Shown one piece after another: positions 47,319 to 58,858 of a stretch of 64,000 nucleotides of DNA (positions are counted from its first letter, which is position 1; each line of letters begins with the position of its first letter). The notes under the pieces are model-generated. The model was not told where the DNA came from and searched no databases. It saw nothing but the letters and a program-made list of their open reading frames with translations. Both the position numbers and the translations under genes were made by a program. Origin of the DNA: Codonopsis lanceolata (lineage: Eukaryota; Streptophyta; Magnoliopsida; Asterales; Campanulaceae); assembly GCA_013146195.2 (NCBI GenBank), contig CM028378.1:76351254-76415253 (forward strand). Reading direction: 5' to 3'.

Positions 47319-47503
47319 TTTTTTTTTTTTCTTCTTTTTTTTTTTTAAAGAGGATCTATAGTGGTTCCCCACTTACCCCCTTAATTATCCCCAGAGATGC
47401 CTACTAGGGAGGGATAAACATCCCTCTAACCCCTGGGGGGTTCGAACTCAGGACCTCCATGTGGTGTCCCAGCGCTCTGGCCATCAGGTCAAGTCCTGAT
47501 GGT
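47319..47503 (-). mobile_element. tRNA-derived SINE in copia 5' LTR
   Basis: About 185 bp, minus strand. It starts CCATCAGGACTTGACCTGAT, contains GAGTTCGAACC (polymerase III box B) and ends in a mixed poly-A (the poly-T at 47319-47345). A perfect 16-base duplication TTATTTACTTCCTCTC flanks it (47303-47318, 47504-47519). The 3' LTR has the uninterrupted site TTATTTACTTCTGCTC near 58391. Confidence 0.92.
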
Positions 47504-47625
47504 TTATTTACTTCCTCTCACATGGACTATATTTATATTATTAAAGGTTAATTATTTTCCTAATCCGAAGGAGTTCGGGATTGACTTAACTTAACCTACA
47601 AGAAATAGGGTTTCTTGTACAATAA

Positions 47626-47634
47626 TATAAATAG
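47626..47634 (+). promoter_or_regulatory. copia LTR TATA box
   Basis: TATAAATAG, conserved at the same place in the 3' LTR (58513-58521), followed by the CT-rich leader; the likely retrotransposon promoter. Confidence 0.6.
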
Positions 47635-47967
47635 GGCAACTAAAGGGATAAATCCCTAACATTATTACACACCTAAAGGAAGAACACGTCTTCCTTTAGC
47701 CACCCCTTTACTCTCTCTCTCCTATATTCTATCTTACCAAATACTCCCTCTAGCCTAACCATCGAGAGGCTTGGATTTGCGGTGTGAACCAGAATTGATC
47801 GTGCTACGTGATATCAATCCAACGAGAGAGACTTGAAAAATTGTTGATCGTGACATATGAAGATCGTAGCTCAAGTAGAAAGTCTTCCGCTTCACTCAAA
47901 GTTCAAGTTCGCACAAGGTAACTCATGATTACTCTTAGATAACGAACTTGTGGTATATATATTTCAT

Positions 47968-47979
47968 TGGTATCAGATC
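47968..47979 (+). other. copia primer-binding site
   Basis: TGGTATCAGATC, complementary to initiator Met-tRNA with one mismatch, just after the LTR. Confidence 0.8.
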
Positions 47980-47980
47980 C

Positions 47981-49400
47981 TATATGCTTGATTTCTCGTT
48001 TCGTTATGCCATGAATTGCATGTTTTTGTTTTTGGGTTTATTTAAAAGTTTTACCCGATAACGAACCAAATTGGTTTTATTATTTCATGTGTAAAATGAT
48101 TTTATTTTGGAGAAAATTTTATATGTCTGAGTTCCCTATGATGAGGCGAACAACATACTAATTTTTCGTTGAAATCCGTTGGGCATTTTTTGAGATATCG
48201 CAAACCCTAGTTTTGTTGAAAATTGATTTTTTCGAAACTTTGCATGTTGTTTTGACAAAATCGTGGTTTTATAGTCTGTACTTGTAGTACTCCATGAGGG
48301 CTTTCCATCGACATATTGTATGCTTAATTTGGACTTAAAATTAACATTCTACGACCTCGAGAAGTTGGCTCGCAGATCACGTTCGTGAATCAATTTTTCG
48401 GGTTATGAAAAATGGCATCCCATCTTCCCCACTCTCGGCCTCGATACAAGTGCCATATGTGGCACTCTTTTGGGTACAACCAGTACATACTCGATGATAC
48501 GAATCCAACGCCACCGTCTGCGACTTCATCGAAGTTTAGGAAGGCGGCGCGTGGATCACACTCTCCGGCTGGGCGCGTGAGAGGCTGTGAGGAAGACCAG
48601 TCAGTCGTTGACTGGTCAATGGTCAAATAGTTGATTATTGATGTGGCTGCCACGTTAGCACAGTGGGACCCACTTTCAATGACACATATTTGGTGATGTC
48701 ATCAGTGACGTCAGTGTGCCACGTCAACCCTAGTGATGACTCAGCGTCCAGTCAGCCCCTCCCATGAAGCACACACGCGTAGGTGGTGCGTGAAAGTGCG
48801 TTCGGCGGTTCTGGAGCTCCGTTTTGGAAACTCTCAACGCATCTGGACTAATTTTGGCCTTCTGAGTCCAATGGTGACCTTTGTTTTGATCAATTCAGCC
48901 TCGAAGTATTTGTTTTTAATTTTTAGTGTATAAAAACATGTTTTTTGATTTATTAAAAATTCAAAAATAACTTTCAGGGGTTGTTTTGTCATTCTGTGAC
49001 TGTTTGAGACTGTAAGGGACTGTTCTATAATTTTTTTAAATTCTTTGTGAATTTTAATCTATTTTAAGTCATTTTTCGCATAATTAATTGTCGTTTTGGG
49101 CTCTAAAATTGCGTTTGAGACTATACGAGACCCAATAATTTTATTTTCAATAGTGAAAATTAATTTCTACATGCTATGTGCTAGGATGGATTTGTTCTAT
49201 CTATTTTTTTCTTTTGTTCAGATTATCAATTTATGCATATTTTTTTAGGTTGTGTATGCTTTTGGTTGTAATTACGAGCCTTACGGATTTTCCCTCCTTA
49301 CATGTATGATGTGATTATATTTAGTAATTGATTTTTTTGGAACGAAAGTGAATCAATATATATATCCTTATGTCTTTTTCTTGCATCAAATTGTAGTGAA
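47981..49400. other. copia 5' leader, non-coding
   Basis: About 1.4 kb between primer-binding site and gag. The part at 48410-48870 is GC-richer than its surroundings, and frames are open on both strands (48412-48630 +, 48390-48653 -) without a recognised family. It could be captured host sequence. Confidence 0.45.
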
Positions 49401-49850
49401 ATGACTTATAAGAATGTAATCGTTGACCTTAACAAGGATAAGAAATTGTGTTGCTCAAATTATAGTGTTTGGCAAAGAAAAATCACGTGCTTGCTACACG
49501 AGCAAGAGGTTCTTGAGAACTTAGATACCGTGATGACTAAACCAGATATGGGTAATTCTGCCCTAGCTCAAAATAGTAAAGATGAGCTTGTGGCTAAGTG
49601 CTATGATGTGAATCGCACAATGAGTATTGCAACTTGTGACCTTGCTCTTGTTTTGCCTTGAGGGTTCACGCAAGCTATACGGGTAGCGTAAGAAACAAGT
49701 TAAAGGAATGCAAGCTCAGTATCTACCAAAACTAAGTAAGATCACTAAACGTCTTAGGGGAAAAAAAGAATATTGCTAAGCAAATGTGCTACAAATGTGA
49801 TGATACCTTGGGTCTTTTAGCTCAGACTTGTGATCTTGAGCCCAAGAATG
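49401..49850 (+). pseudogene. copia gag remnant
   Basis: MTYKNVIVDLNKDKKLCCSN..YSVWQRKITCLL resembles the copia gag N-terminus. It reaches CYDVNRTMSIATCDLALVLP and stops at 49659. A large internal part of gag is missing before a degenerate zinc-knuckle-like CYKCDDTLGLLAQTCD (from 49784). The particle protein is therefore not made. Confidence 0.65.
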
Positions 49851-51234
49851 TATCTCTAAATCCTAACTCTTCGCAAGTTTGTGTTTGCTCTCATGTTTTA
49901 TTAGCCAACTCTCTCCCTGTGTGGATTGTAGACTCGGGCTCCACAAAACATGTGACTAGGGATCGAGAAAGATTTGTAGATTATCGAAAAGTTTCTGCGT
50001 GTACAAGGAGAATTTTCATGGGAAACAGTTCGTCTGTTGAAGTCAAAAGAGTTGGCTCATACCAACTCCAATTGCAGAATGGACGCACATTGACTCTTCA
50101 TGAAGTTCTTTATGCACCTGGAATTCGACATGATATATTATCAGTAGTACAATTGCTAGGGCATGGTTATTCTTCTAATTTTAGTGATGATCACTTGGAT
50201 ATTTGTTTTGGTGATGAGATTTTGGGACATGGTTTTTTGTCAGACAATTTCTTTAAATTAGATTTGTTGGATTCTCATAATTCTTCTGTTAATTCTTCTT
50301 CTTGTATGGTTTATGATGATTCTAATTCCGAGTTATGACATGCTAAACTTGGACATATAGGAAAAGATAGGATGACTAGATTGGCTAGAGAAGGTCTATT
50401 GGGGTCTCTCACCAAAGTCAACCTACCCTTGTGTGAATCTTGTTTGACAAGAAAAGCTTGCCGAAAGCCTTTTGGTAAGGCAAAAAGAGCCACACATCCA
50501 TTAGAGTTAGTCCATTCAGATATTTGCGGACCAATGAATGTTAAGGCACGTCATGGAGCTTCCTACTTTCTCACTTTTATCGATGACTACACATGCTATG
50601 GTTATGTTTACCTTATTTCTCACCGTGACGAAGCTCTTAGGTGTTTTGAGTGTTTTCTCGCAAAGGTTGAGAATCAAAAGGATAAAAGCTTAAAAACTTT
50701 TAGAACTGACTGGGGCTGTGAATATTTATCTTATCAATTTGAAGAATTGTGTGAGAAAAATGGAATACGCCGACTATTGACAATTCCTAAAACTCCGAAA
50801 CAAAATGGTGTTGCAGAACGAAGGAATCGAACATTGTTGGAAATGGTTAGGTCGATGATGACACATGCCAACCTCCCAATTTCGTTTTGGGGGGATGCGC
50901 TAATGACTTCCGCCTACATATTTAACCGAGTGCCTTCTAAGTCAGTTCCCACAACCCCTTATGAACTTTGGAAAAATGAGAAGACTAAATTGGGGCATCT
51001 TCATACTTGGGTTGTGCAGGTTATGTCCATAGTACCTCCAATAAGTTTGGAAAACTAGGCCCTAGAGGAAACAAATGTGTTTTCATAAGGTATTCAGATA
51101 CCTCAAAGGGTTATATTATGTATGGTGGAAAACCTGACGTAGGAATGATCGAAACAGAGTCATGCAATGTTGATTTCATTAAGAATGATTTCCCACAAAT
51201 AGGTGAAGTTAGGAAAGACTTTGAACTTTTTTGA
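49850..51234 (+). pseudogene. copia protease-integrase remnant
   Basis: Protease active-site region WIVDSGSTKHVT (49921). The frame reads to a TGA at 50336-50338 in place of the Trp of the usual LWHxxLGH. The pre-integrase zinc-binding part has CESCLTRKA. Integrase shows HSDICGP, FIDDYTCYGYVY, FRTDWGCEYLS and NGVAERRNRTLLEMVRSM (catalytic D, D, E still visible). A one-base loss near 51012 shifts the frame; the downstream part reads WGCAGYVHSTSNKFGKLGPRG. The proteins would process the polyprotein and insert cDNA. Confidence 0.85.
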
Positions 51235-53047
51235 GATAGAAGAAGAACATATGACATCTTTTGGCGAAGGTGGGGAATTGCCTCAACCTAATCCTACGGT
51301 ACAACATGAGGTTAAGCCTATGAAAGTCACCAATGATAGTCAAGGTGATCTTCATCCGAGTGGGAGTACGGATCCTAGTGGGATTCCGATACTAGAGCGA
51401 AGAAGTAAACGTGGAAATATACCTCATCGTCGATTCACGATCGAAGAAGAATCTTTCCTAACTACTTCTTACAATTCTAGTGAGTCTACATCGTTCAAAG
51501 AAGCTCTTTGTTTACCTACAAACAATGAATGGATGACTGCAATGGAAGATGAAATTTCATCTATGAAAAAGAATCAGGTTTGGGAGTTAGTTGATCTTCC
51601 GCAAGGTCATAAGACTATTGGAAACAAATGAGTTTTCAAAGTCAAGCGAAAGGCAGATGGATCAATTTTCAAATATAAGGCACGTCTTGTGGCGAAAGGC
51701 TTTACCCAAAGAGAGGGTTTAGACTATGAGGAGACATTCTCCCCTTTGGTGAGATTTTCCTCTGTTCGCCTAATCCTAGCAATAGTAGCACACATGGATC
51801 TACAACTTTATCAGATGGATGTTAAAACTGCTTTTCTCAATGGAGAACTAGATGAAGAGATCTATATGACTCAACCAGAGGGTTTTGAAGTCAAGGGACA
51901 AGAGCACAAAGTGTGTCGACTCAAACATTCCATCTATGGTCTCAAACAATCATCTAAACAGTGGTATATTTGCTTTCATCAAGCGATAACCTCAATTAGC
52001 TTTGTGATGATCGAGGAAGACCACTGTGTGTATGCTAAACGATCCACGATAAAGATCTTAATTCTGTCATTATATGTTGATGACATCCTCCTAGCTGGAA
52101 ATGATATGGAGATGATAAATGCCACTAAAAAATGCATGTCTGCGCTTTTCGATATGACAGACTTGGGTGAAGCAAGCTATGTGCTTGGAGTAAAAGTCAT
52201 TAGGGATTGTTCAAAAATATTTTTGGGTTTGTCTCAAGAGATTTACATAAAGAAAGTCATCGAACAATTTGGCATGACTAACTCAAAACCCGTTGTCACT
52301 CCAATGGAAAAAGGATGTGTCCTTAGTACAAACCAATGCCCTAAGAATGAAGAAGAGAAGAAGAGAATGTCTACGACTCCATATGTGAATACGATAGAAA
52401 TCTTGATATATGCTATGGTGTGTACTCGGCCTGACCTATGCTTTGCAGTTGGGATGTTGAGTCGATTCCAAAGTAATCATGGACCTCAACACTGGATGGC
52501 AGTGAAAAGGGTTCTCCGTTACTTGGTGGGAACCACAAATTTAACCCTATGTTACCAAGGTGGGGATTTGAGCTTAAAAGGTTTCACTAACGCGGATTGG
52601 GCTAAAGATGTAGATGGTTATAAATCTACTTTGGGCTATGCTTTCCTCCTTAGTGGTGGAGCTATCTCTTGGAGTAGCAAGCGATAGATTAGCACCACAC
52701 TATCTACGATGGCATTAGAGTACATTGCTTGCTCAGCTGTGGTTTAAGAAGCTGCGTGGTTGAGGAGTTTTATTCAACATCTTGATGTTACGACACATGT
52801 GGATCGTCCTGTAGTCATTGCTTGTGATAGCATGGCTGCTTTAGGTTACACTAAAGATCCCAGGTATCATGGGAAGACGAAAGACATCAATATCAAATAT
52901 CATTTCACTAGAGACATGGTTGCAGAAAAGAAAGTTGTTATAGAATATATTCCTACTAGAAGCATGTTGGCTGACCCTATGACTAAGCCTCCAGCTAGAG
53001 TGACCTTTCAGGATCATATGCTGGATCTAAGGCTTCGTAGGATTTGA
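51203..53047 (+). pseudogene. copia reverse transcriptase-RNase H remnant
   Basis: The linker region leads to WELVDLPQGHKTIGNK, a TGA at 51629-51631 where Trp is expected, then RLVAKGFTQREGLDYEETFS, QMDVKTAFLNGELDEEIYM, LKHSIYGLKQSSKQWY and the catalytic YVDDILLAGND (YVDD at 52073-52084). RNase H follows: NADWAKDVDGYKSTLGY, a TAG at 52685-52687, a TAA at 52745-52747, then RYHGKTKDINIKYHF and DPMTKP near the end. All domains are recognisable and the decay is mainly point mutations. Confidence 0.9.
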
Positions 53048-53282
53048 TATTTATTCTAAGAACACTTTTTGTTGACATTTGATTATTATTTTCATTATCA
53101 CTTGAATAAATTGTAGTTTCATTTTATTCCTTTTATATGTTAATTGGATGTTTTACTATGAAATTGCGTAGCATATATATTTTGATTAAAAAAATGTCGT
53201 AATATTGAATTGGCCCTCTTACACGGGTAATTCACCTTGTCTCTAGGTATGCGAGCAAGTTGAGAAAGTAAAAGTCTTTGGT
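53048..53282. other. copia 3' untranslated region, first part
   Basis: Non-coding. It continues at 57514 after the solo LTR. Confidence 0.6.
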
Positions 53283-56200
53283 TGTGGCAACCCGACCCGA
53301 ATCCCAATACGAGACCCCAAGGTCGTGCCGCCAAAACACACAAAGTAACAAACAAAGGGTAAGGCCATAACGGCGATACGCCAACAACTCAACAAATGTG
53401 GAAGCGAAATATAATGGAACCCGAGCTAACAAGCTCCGAAACACAAAACAACCAAAGAGATATTAAATCTCTCGGCCCAAAAATTCGACGCACGTGACGC
53501 AACATTGGACACGCACAACAAACCACCTGTTACAATTTTTATATCAATAATATAATCAAGTCATCAGCGACGTTACAGCCGGAACCCAACATTAACTAAG
53601 TCTACAACTCTAGTCTACACACTCTACGGCTAAACATGCCGGAGTACAACATAACCAACAATAATATGTAATAAAGTAAACATGGCTCGAGTAACATTTT
53701 TCGGCTCATAAAACAATTATTTATAATTTACCAATACACGAATCAAATAAACACAAGCTTACTACCCAAAGTGAAGTCTATATAACTTCACTTCCCAAAC
53801 GTCCTTTCCAAATAAACTAAGGTTACAAAAATAATAATAGTAGCAACCTTCTTAACCAAATCTCACTTCTATCGTGGAGTTGGCGGATTCCTCCGAATTA
53901 CTAGCCCGGCTCGAATCTAAGGAAAACAAAGTAAACGAATAAGTCATAATGACTTAGTAAGCTACTAAGGATACAATGTCATGACATGGTATTATGCTCA
54001 AAATAAAACATATACATCTCATGTCATACTTATGATATAACATTTCATGATATAATTCTCATCATAAACCCAATCTCATCTATAAACACATAGAACATAG
54101 TTCTACTTAATTTATCATAAAGTCATCCATATCATATAGAATATGCATCTCAACTCCAATGACATGTAGCATGTTATTTCCACATTTTAACTTATCACCA
54201 ACCCACATAAACCAATTACACCATGAGTTTCATAATTCTTCATTTATCACAACTCATATCATAATTCATGAATGTGAGACTATTGTTTCCATTCTAATCA
54301 TAAATAGCATGTTATATTTTTAGTATAACATAAATCATAAAAATCATCATTTCATTAGCATGTTATATTTTTATTATAACATCTCATCAAGTAATCATCA
54401 TCTCATATAAATCATATCCTTAACCACGTAGCACAACATTTCATATAAGTGCTCGTAAATAAACATGTGTAACAAGAAACGTAAATCAAACTGTTACAAC
54501 CAAAATCCGGGTCCAATGCCCAACCAAACTTACCATGGGATTCATCTTCAAACCAAAATTCGGGTTCAACACCCAACTGATCATACCTTGGGTTTCATCA
54601 TCAAATGATCACAACTCACCAGTTTCCCTTAATGAGTACTCGTTACATTCATCCAATCCCCGGATGAGAAATGGGAGCTCGAAATTAGGCTAGATGGCTC
54701 TATCTCGAGACCACATCTCACTATTGGCCAAATAGTGAGGAGAAAGGGAACCAATGCAACGATTCATAGCGAATGTTCCCAAAGGCTATGAATCGTCCCA
54801 TTGCCGACACTACGACCAAACCGCCAGCTGGACTCAAACTCAAGCACAGGTAATATATACTCACATGCTCAAACAAAGGAAAAGTACAACACACCGTACT
54901 AATCCAATCAAGTAGATATTTACTTTTTAAATCACATAGTTATGCATTTCTATGCTAACTATCACACAAAAACATTAGAGCATTAATATCAAGTCTCTAA
55001 TACTCAAGTGTTCTTCATACACTTGAAAACGCTCGGAGGCTTAACCTCCATCAAAGCTACCCCAAATTCCGTAGGATCTTAATATGTGATTCACTATATT
55101 CATATTAGTCTCATAATCGACTCCGTTGAGTCATTTCTACTCTTTTCAAATTTGAAGGCATAGAAGCTATTTGCATCATAGCCCTCCTATTATTCATTAG
55201 CTATTATTTATGGCTAAGTTCTCAAGGTTAGCAACATTGTGCAACCCAACAATCCATACTTTCCAAACAAAAACCCCAAGACATGGTTCATAGGTCAACA
55301 CTTAACATTTAAAGTCAACCATCACATTTCAAGCATGTATCTCAAGATAGCATTTAATCAAGCATGCTTTCATCCAAAATATCCATTTATCTAAGCAAGA
55401 TGTAAATTCATATAGCATGTTCATAACCAACATGTAAATTCATTTAACATGTTCATAACCTTCAAGTCATGAATTATAGTTGACCAACATACTCTTATTT
55501 GCATAAAAGTCAACTCAACCCAATAAAGTCAAACATTACATTTTAATCATGTAATCCAAAATGATAATTCATTATACATGCTCACAACCAAAAAAACATG
55601 AATTAGATAGCATCATACTCTTATATGCATGAGAGTCAACTCTTATTCTTAAAAGTCAAACGAAACATTCAAACATGTAATTCATTGTGAAAATTCATCC
55701 TTCATGTTCACAACCTAAAATAAAGATTCATCAAGTATGCTTCCAAATCTTAAACCTATAACATGTGTGATTCTAACAACTCATAACATTCCATAAAATT
55801 CTCCAAAAATCATTCATATCATCAATAACCCAATTGCTACATACATAGAGTCAAACCCTAGGTTTTTAGGAATTCATGGCCATCATGCTCAAAGTCCAAA
55901 CTCACAAGATGAGGTTCAATCATAGACTCCATTAAACATAGAAAGCATCCTATCCATGCTTCTAACAAGTTCACTCACCAAAAATCCAAAAATCAAAATA
56001 AAATCACACACAACATGCTTGTGTACTCATTGACCTCAAATAGCAAGCCTTTTTGTTTTCCTTAGGGTCAATGAGCACAAAATCAGTAGGAGAAGGAGAC
56101 TAGTAGCTTACCTAGCTTGAGTGAAAACTCAAGAGAATCGAAATCCGATCGGTGAAGTTGTTCTACTCGTCGAGGGCGTCAAGAATCTTAAGTTTGAAGG

Positions 56201-57508
56201 CAATCCAATGGTTGAATCTTCAAGGATTGGAGGAAGAAGAAGCTAGGGCTTCAAAGCCCCCATGGACACCCACTCTTTCTCTCACTATACGTATTAGAAG
56301 AAGGGGAAGAATGAGGAAATTTTCTGAATTTTACAAAGGGATTAGTGTATTTATACTTCCCCAACTAAAGAGGGCACAAAGGGAAATTCCATGGTACAAT
56401 TAGTGAAGTTTAGATGCAATCAACCACTAATTAAAACTTAATTAACTTCCCAAATATGTTAGGACATAATTAGGACTAAGTAGGGAAGGTTAGGAAGGGT
56501 TTAGAGAGGGTTTAGTAAGGGTAGGATATGGAAAAAAACCAGAAAATTCGAATCTGTCCCAGCTCTCGCGTCGTGAACAGTAACCTGACTGCGCAGACCA
56601 AACTTCCCGAGGCTCCAGTTTGAACACCGTTCGACGAAACGACATGATTTTTTCTCCTGGAACTCTGTAAAAGTCCAAAGTAAAAGCATTAAAAGTACCA
56701 AACCAAACTAAAATCTTCTCGAAGGTTTCTCGATCAAACAAATCAGCCGCGTATCAAAAATCGGTCCGTAACTGTTGTATGACGGATGAAATTACACAGA
56801 TCAAACTAACGATCGAAACAACGGATGAACAAGCATAATTACTTGTGTTAAAGCATGTTAAAAGACTAATGAAAGGGCCCAAACACATACCCAAGGTTAC
56901 ACCAAAACTAAGTGTAAGGAAAATACGAAAAGCGATACGTTAACAAAACGCGAATCGCGAAATCAAACATATGACGACGACTATACTTTGAACGTCGTGA
57001 CCACATGTAAACTTTATAAACATGATTATAAACACTTCAAAGGGATATATAATAGGCCTGAATGTCACTCAGATGATGAACAATAGATAGGAGAAAAGAA
57101 CTCCCAAAAGACGAGACGCTCACACGGCTCAATCTAAAACTACGCGATAAGGAGAATTGCTATCCTCGAAGCATCAAAACATCGCAAGACTTAAGAAATA
57201 CATCCAACTAGAAGTATAATACATCTAAACATGTTAATCAATCATCATGTAAAGATCTAGGACCAAATCGAGGTCAGGAACACAAAACGCGAGTAAACTC
57301 TCAATCGCGTCGCATTTCGACTATCGTCGAGTTACGACTTGTGACTTTAGCAAGTCAACAACTATATGGCATCTCTTAATAGAATTTTGATCTTAATGTG
57401 ATCTCTCATACACATCTAGACTCTCTCACAAACCAAACGAGCAATCAACCAAATAAGAAATGCGAGCTTTGCACGCAATTCAAGCTAATCGGGAATCAGG
57501 GTCTTACA
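53283..57508 (-). mobile_element. solo gypsy LTR, minus strand, in copia
   Basis: On the minus strand it starts TGTAAGACCCTGATTCCCG (57508) and ends GGTCGGGTTGCCACA (53283). 4226 bases. The flanks TTGGT (53278-53282) and TTGGC (57509-57513) form a 5-base duplication with one difference. It is similar to the gypsy-1 LTR along much of its length (for example CTTGCTATTTGAGGTCAATG near 56040). No internal region, so LTR-LTR recombination removed the rest of the element. Confidence 0.8.
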
Positions 57509-57513
57509 TTGGC

Positions 57514-58354
57514 ACCTACAAAGGGGGGGGGTGCGCAAATGACATTGCATTTATCATCTTGCCGTACGACCAAGATGAGACCTTTTATAAAGGTCGACTT
57601 TATATCCCAAGAAAAAGTCCGAATGTGAGATCTTAAAAGAGACACTGGAAAAGTGATTGCTTTTTAGTACTCAGGTTAGACGCTAGAAGGGCGGCTAGAC
57701 TAAGGTTCGTATGGCGTTTGAGCATGATATGCCTACTTCGTGTGGGAGTTCTGTCATAGCATACACATCATACTATATATGAATATAATGCGACCTAAGA
57801 AAGTGATTGAATGATCCTTGCTTCATCACTGAGTGAGTTCTAGTGATCAAATTCTGGTCACGTTTATACCCTCTGTGACTTAGAATTATATCATGAACTT
57901 GGACATTGATGATGCTACTTTGGCATACCGACCAACGGGATATGCACATACAGCCCTACAGAGCATTACTGGGAAAGCAGTTAATCAAGAATGATTGATA
58001 TGAGTGTCTAAGGAAGATAGTATGATATACATCTCTATTTTTTTGTTTCAATGCCATGGCGATCATATTGAACATATAGTTCAAGAGATTGATCTTGATA
58101 CATAAACATGTTGAGGTTTAAGCACCGTTCTCAAGGGATTGAGGATGGTTAAATTGATGTATATATATGGTCTGGGGTATAGACGGGTTTTATTTTCTAA
58201 CGAGGACATTCTATGCTGGTCAGATGGTGATTTGGTATAGCGCTCCACCCTTTATCTTTCTCATCATGTCGCATGCTTCACTTCCAGTATGAAGAGGCAG
58301 TGTTTAACGGGTTTTGATGATACGATGTTGTAAGAGAGGTGAACCCATGTGTGT
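57514..58354. other. copia 3' untranslated region, second part
   Basis: Non-coding DNA up to the polypurine tract. A run of nine G lies at about 57523-57531. No gene. Confidence 0.5.
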
Positions 58355-58364
58355 AAGTGGGAGA
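58355..58364 (+). other. copia polypurine tract
   Basis: AAGTGGGAGA immediately before the 3' LTR start TGTTAGC. Confidence 0.7.
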
Positions 58365-58858
58365 TGTTAGCAATTGGGCTTGTGGCCCGATTATTTACTT
58401 CTGCTCACATGAACTGTATTTATATTGTTAATGGTTAATTATTTTCCTAATCCGAAAGGGTTCGGGATTGACTTAACTTAACATACAAGAAATAGGGTTT
58501 CTTGTACAATAATATAAATAGGGAAACTAAAGGGATAAGTCCCTCACATTATTACACGCCTAAAGGAAGAACATGTCTTCCTTTGGCCGCCCTTTTACTC
58601 TCTCTCTCTCCTATATTTTATCTCACCAAATACTCCCTCTAACCTAACCATCGAGAGGCTTGGATTTGTGGTGTGAAAAAGAATTGATATTCGAGCTACG
58701 TGATATCAATCCAACGAGAGAGACTTGCAGGATTGTTGATCATGACATACGAAGATCGTAGCTCAAGCAGAAAGTCTTTCGCTTCACTCAAAGTTCAAGT
58801 TCGCACGAGGTAATTCATGATTACTCTTAGATAACAAACTTATGGTATATAACCTTCA
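58365..58858 (+). repeat. copia 3' LTR
   Basis: 494 bases, TGTTAGCAATTGGGC to AACCTTCA. It matches the 5' LTR without the SINE. TATA box at 58513-58521. Confidence 0.9.

Larger units (their letters stand above)
47277..47966 (+). repeat. copia 5' LTR (contains SINE)
   Basis: It matches the 3' LTR 58365-58858 apart from the SINE and scattered substitutions. The start TGTTAGC has become TTTTAGC. It has a TATA box (see next). It ends ATTTCA before the primer-binding site TGGTATCAGATC. Confidence 0.88.
47277..58858 (+). mobile_element. Ty1/copia element inserted in gypsy-1 3' LTR
   Basis: 5' LTR 47277-47966 (with a SINE in it), primer-binding site 47968-47979, gag/pol remnants 49401-53047, a nested solo gypsy LTR 53283-57508, polypurine tract 58355-58364, 3' LTR 58365-58858. 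The order protease, integrase, reverse transcriptase, RNase H defines copia. The flanks join two parts of one gypsy LTR. The target is a TA-rich tract, so the 5-base duplication is ambiguous. Confidence 0.92.

Noticed and set aside
48390..48653. Open frames on both strands in the copia leader
   Set aside because: GC-rich sequence gives long frames by chance; no recognised protein. The segment itself is listed as a finding.
53140..53444. Minus frames such as the one ending in RPWGLVLGFGSG
   Set aside because: Translation of the gypsy LTR end (GGGTCGGGT-rich), not a gene.
56490..56741. 83-codon minus frame
   Set aside because: Inside the solo LTR, with an overlapping frame of similar length; no motif.
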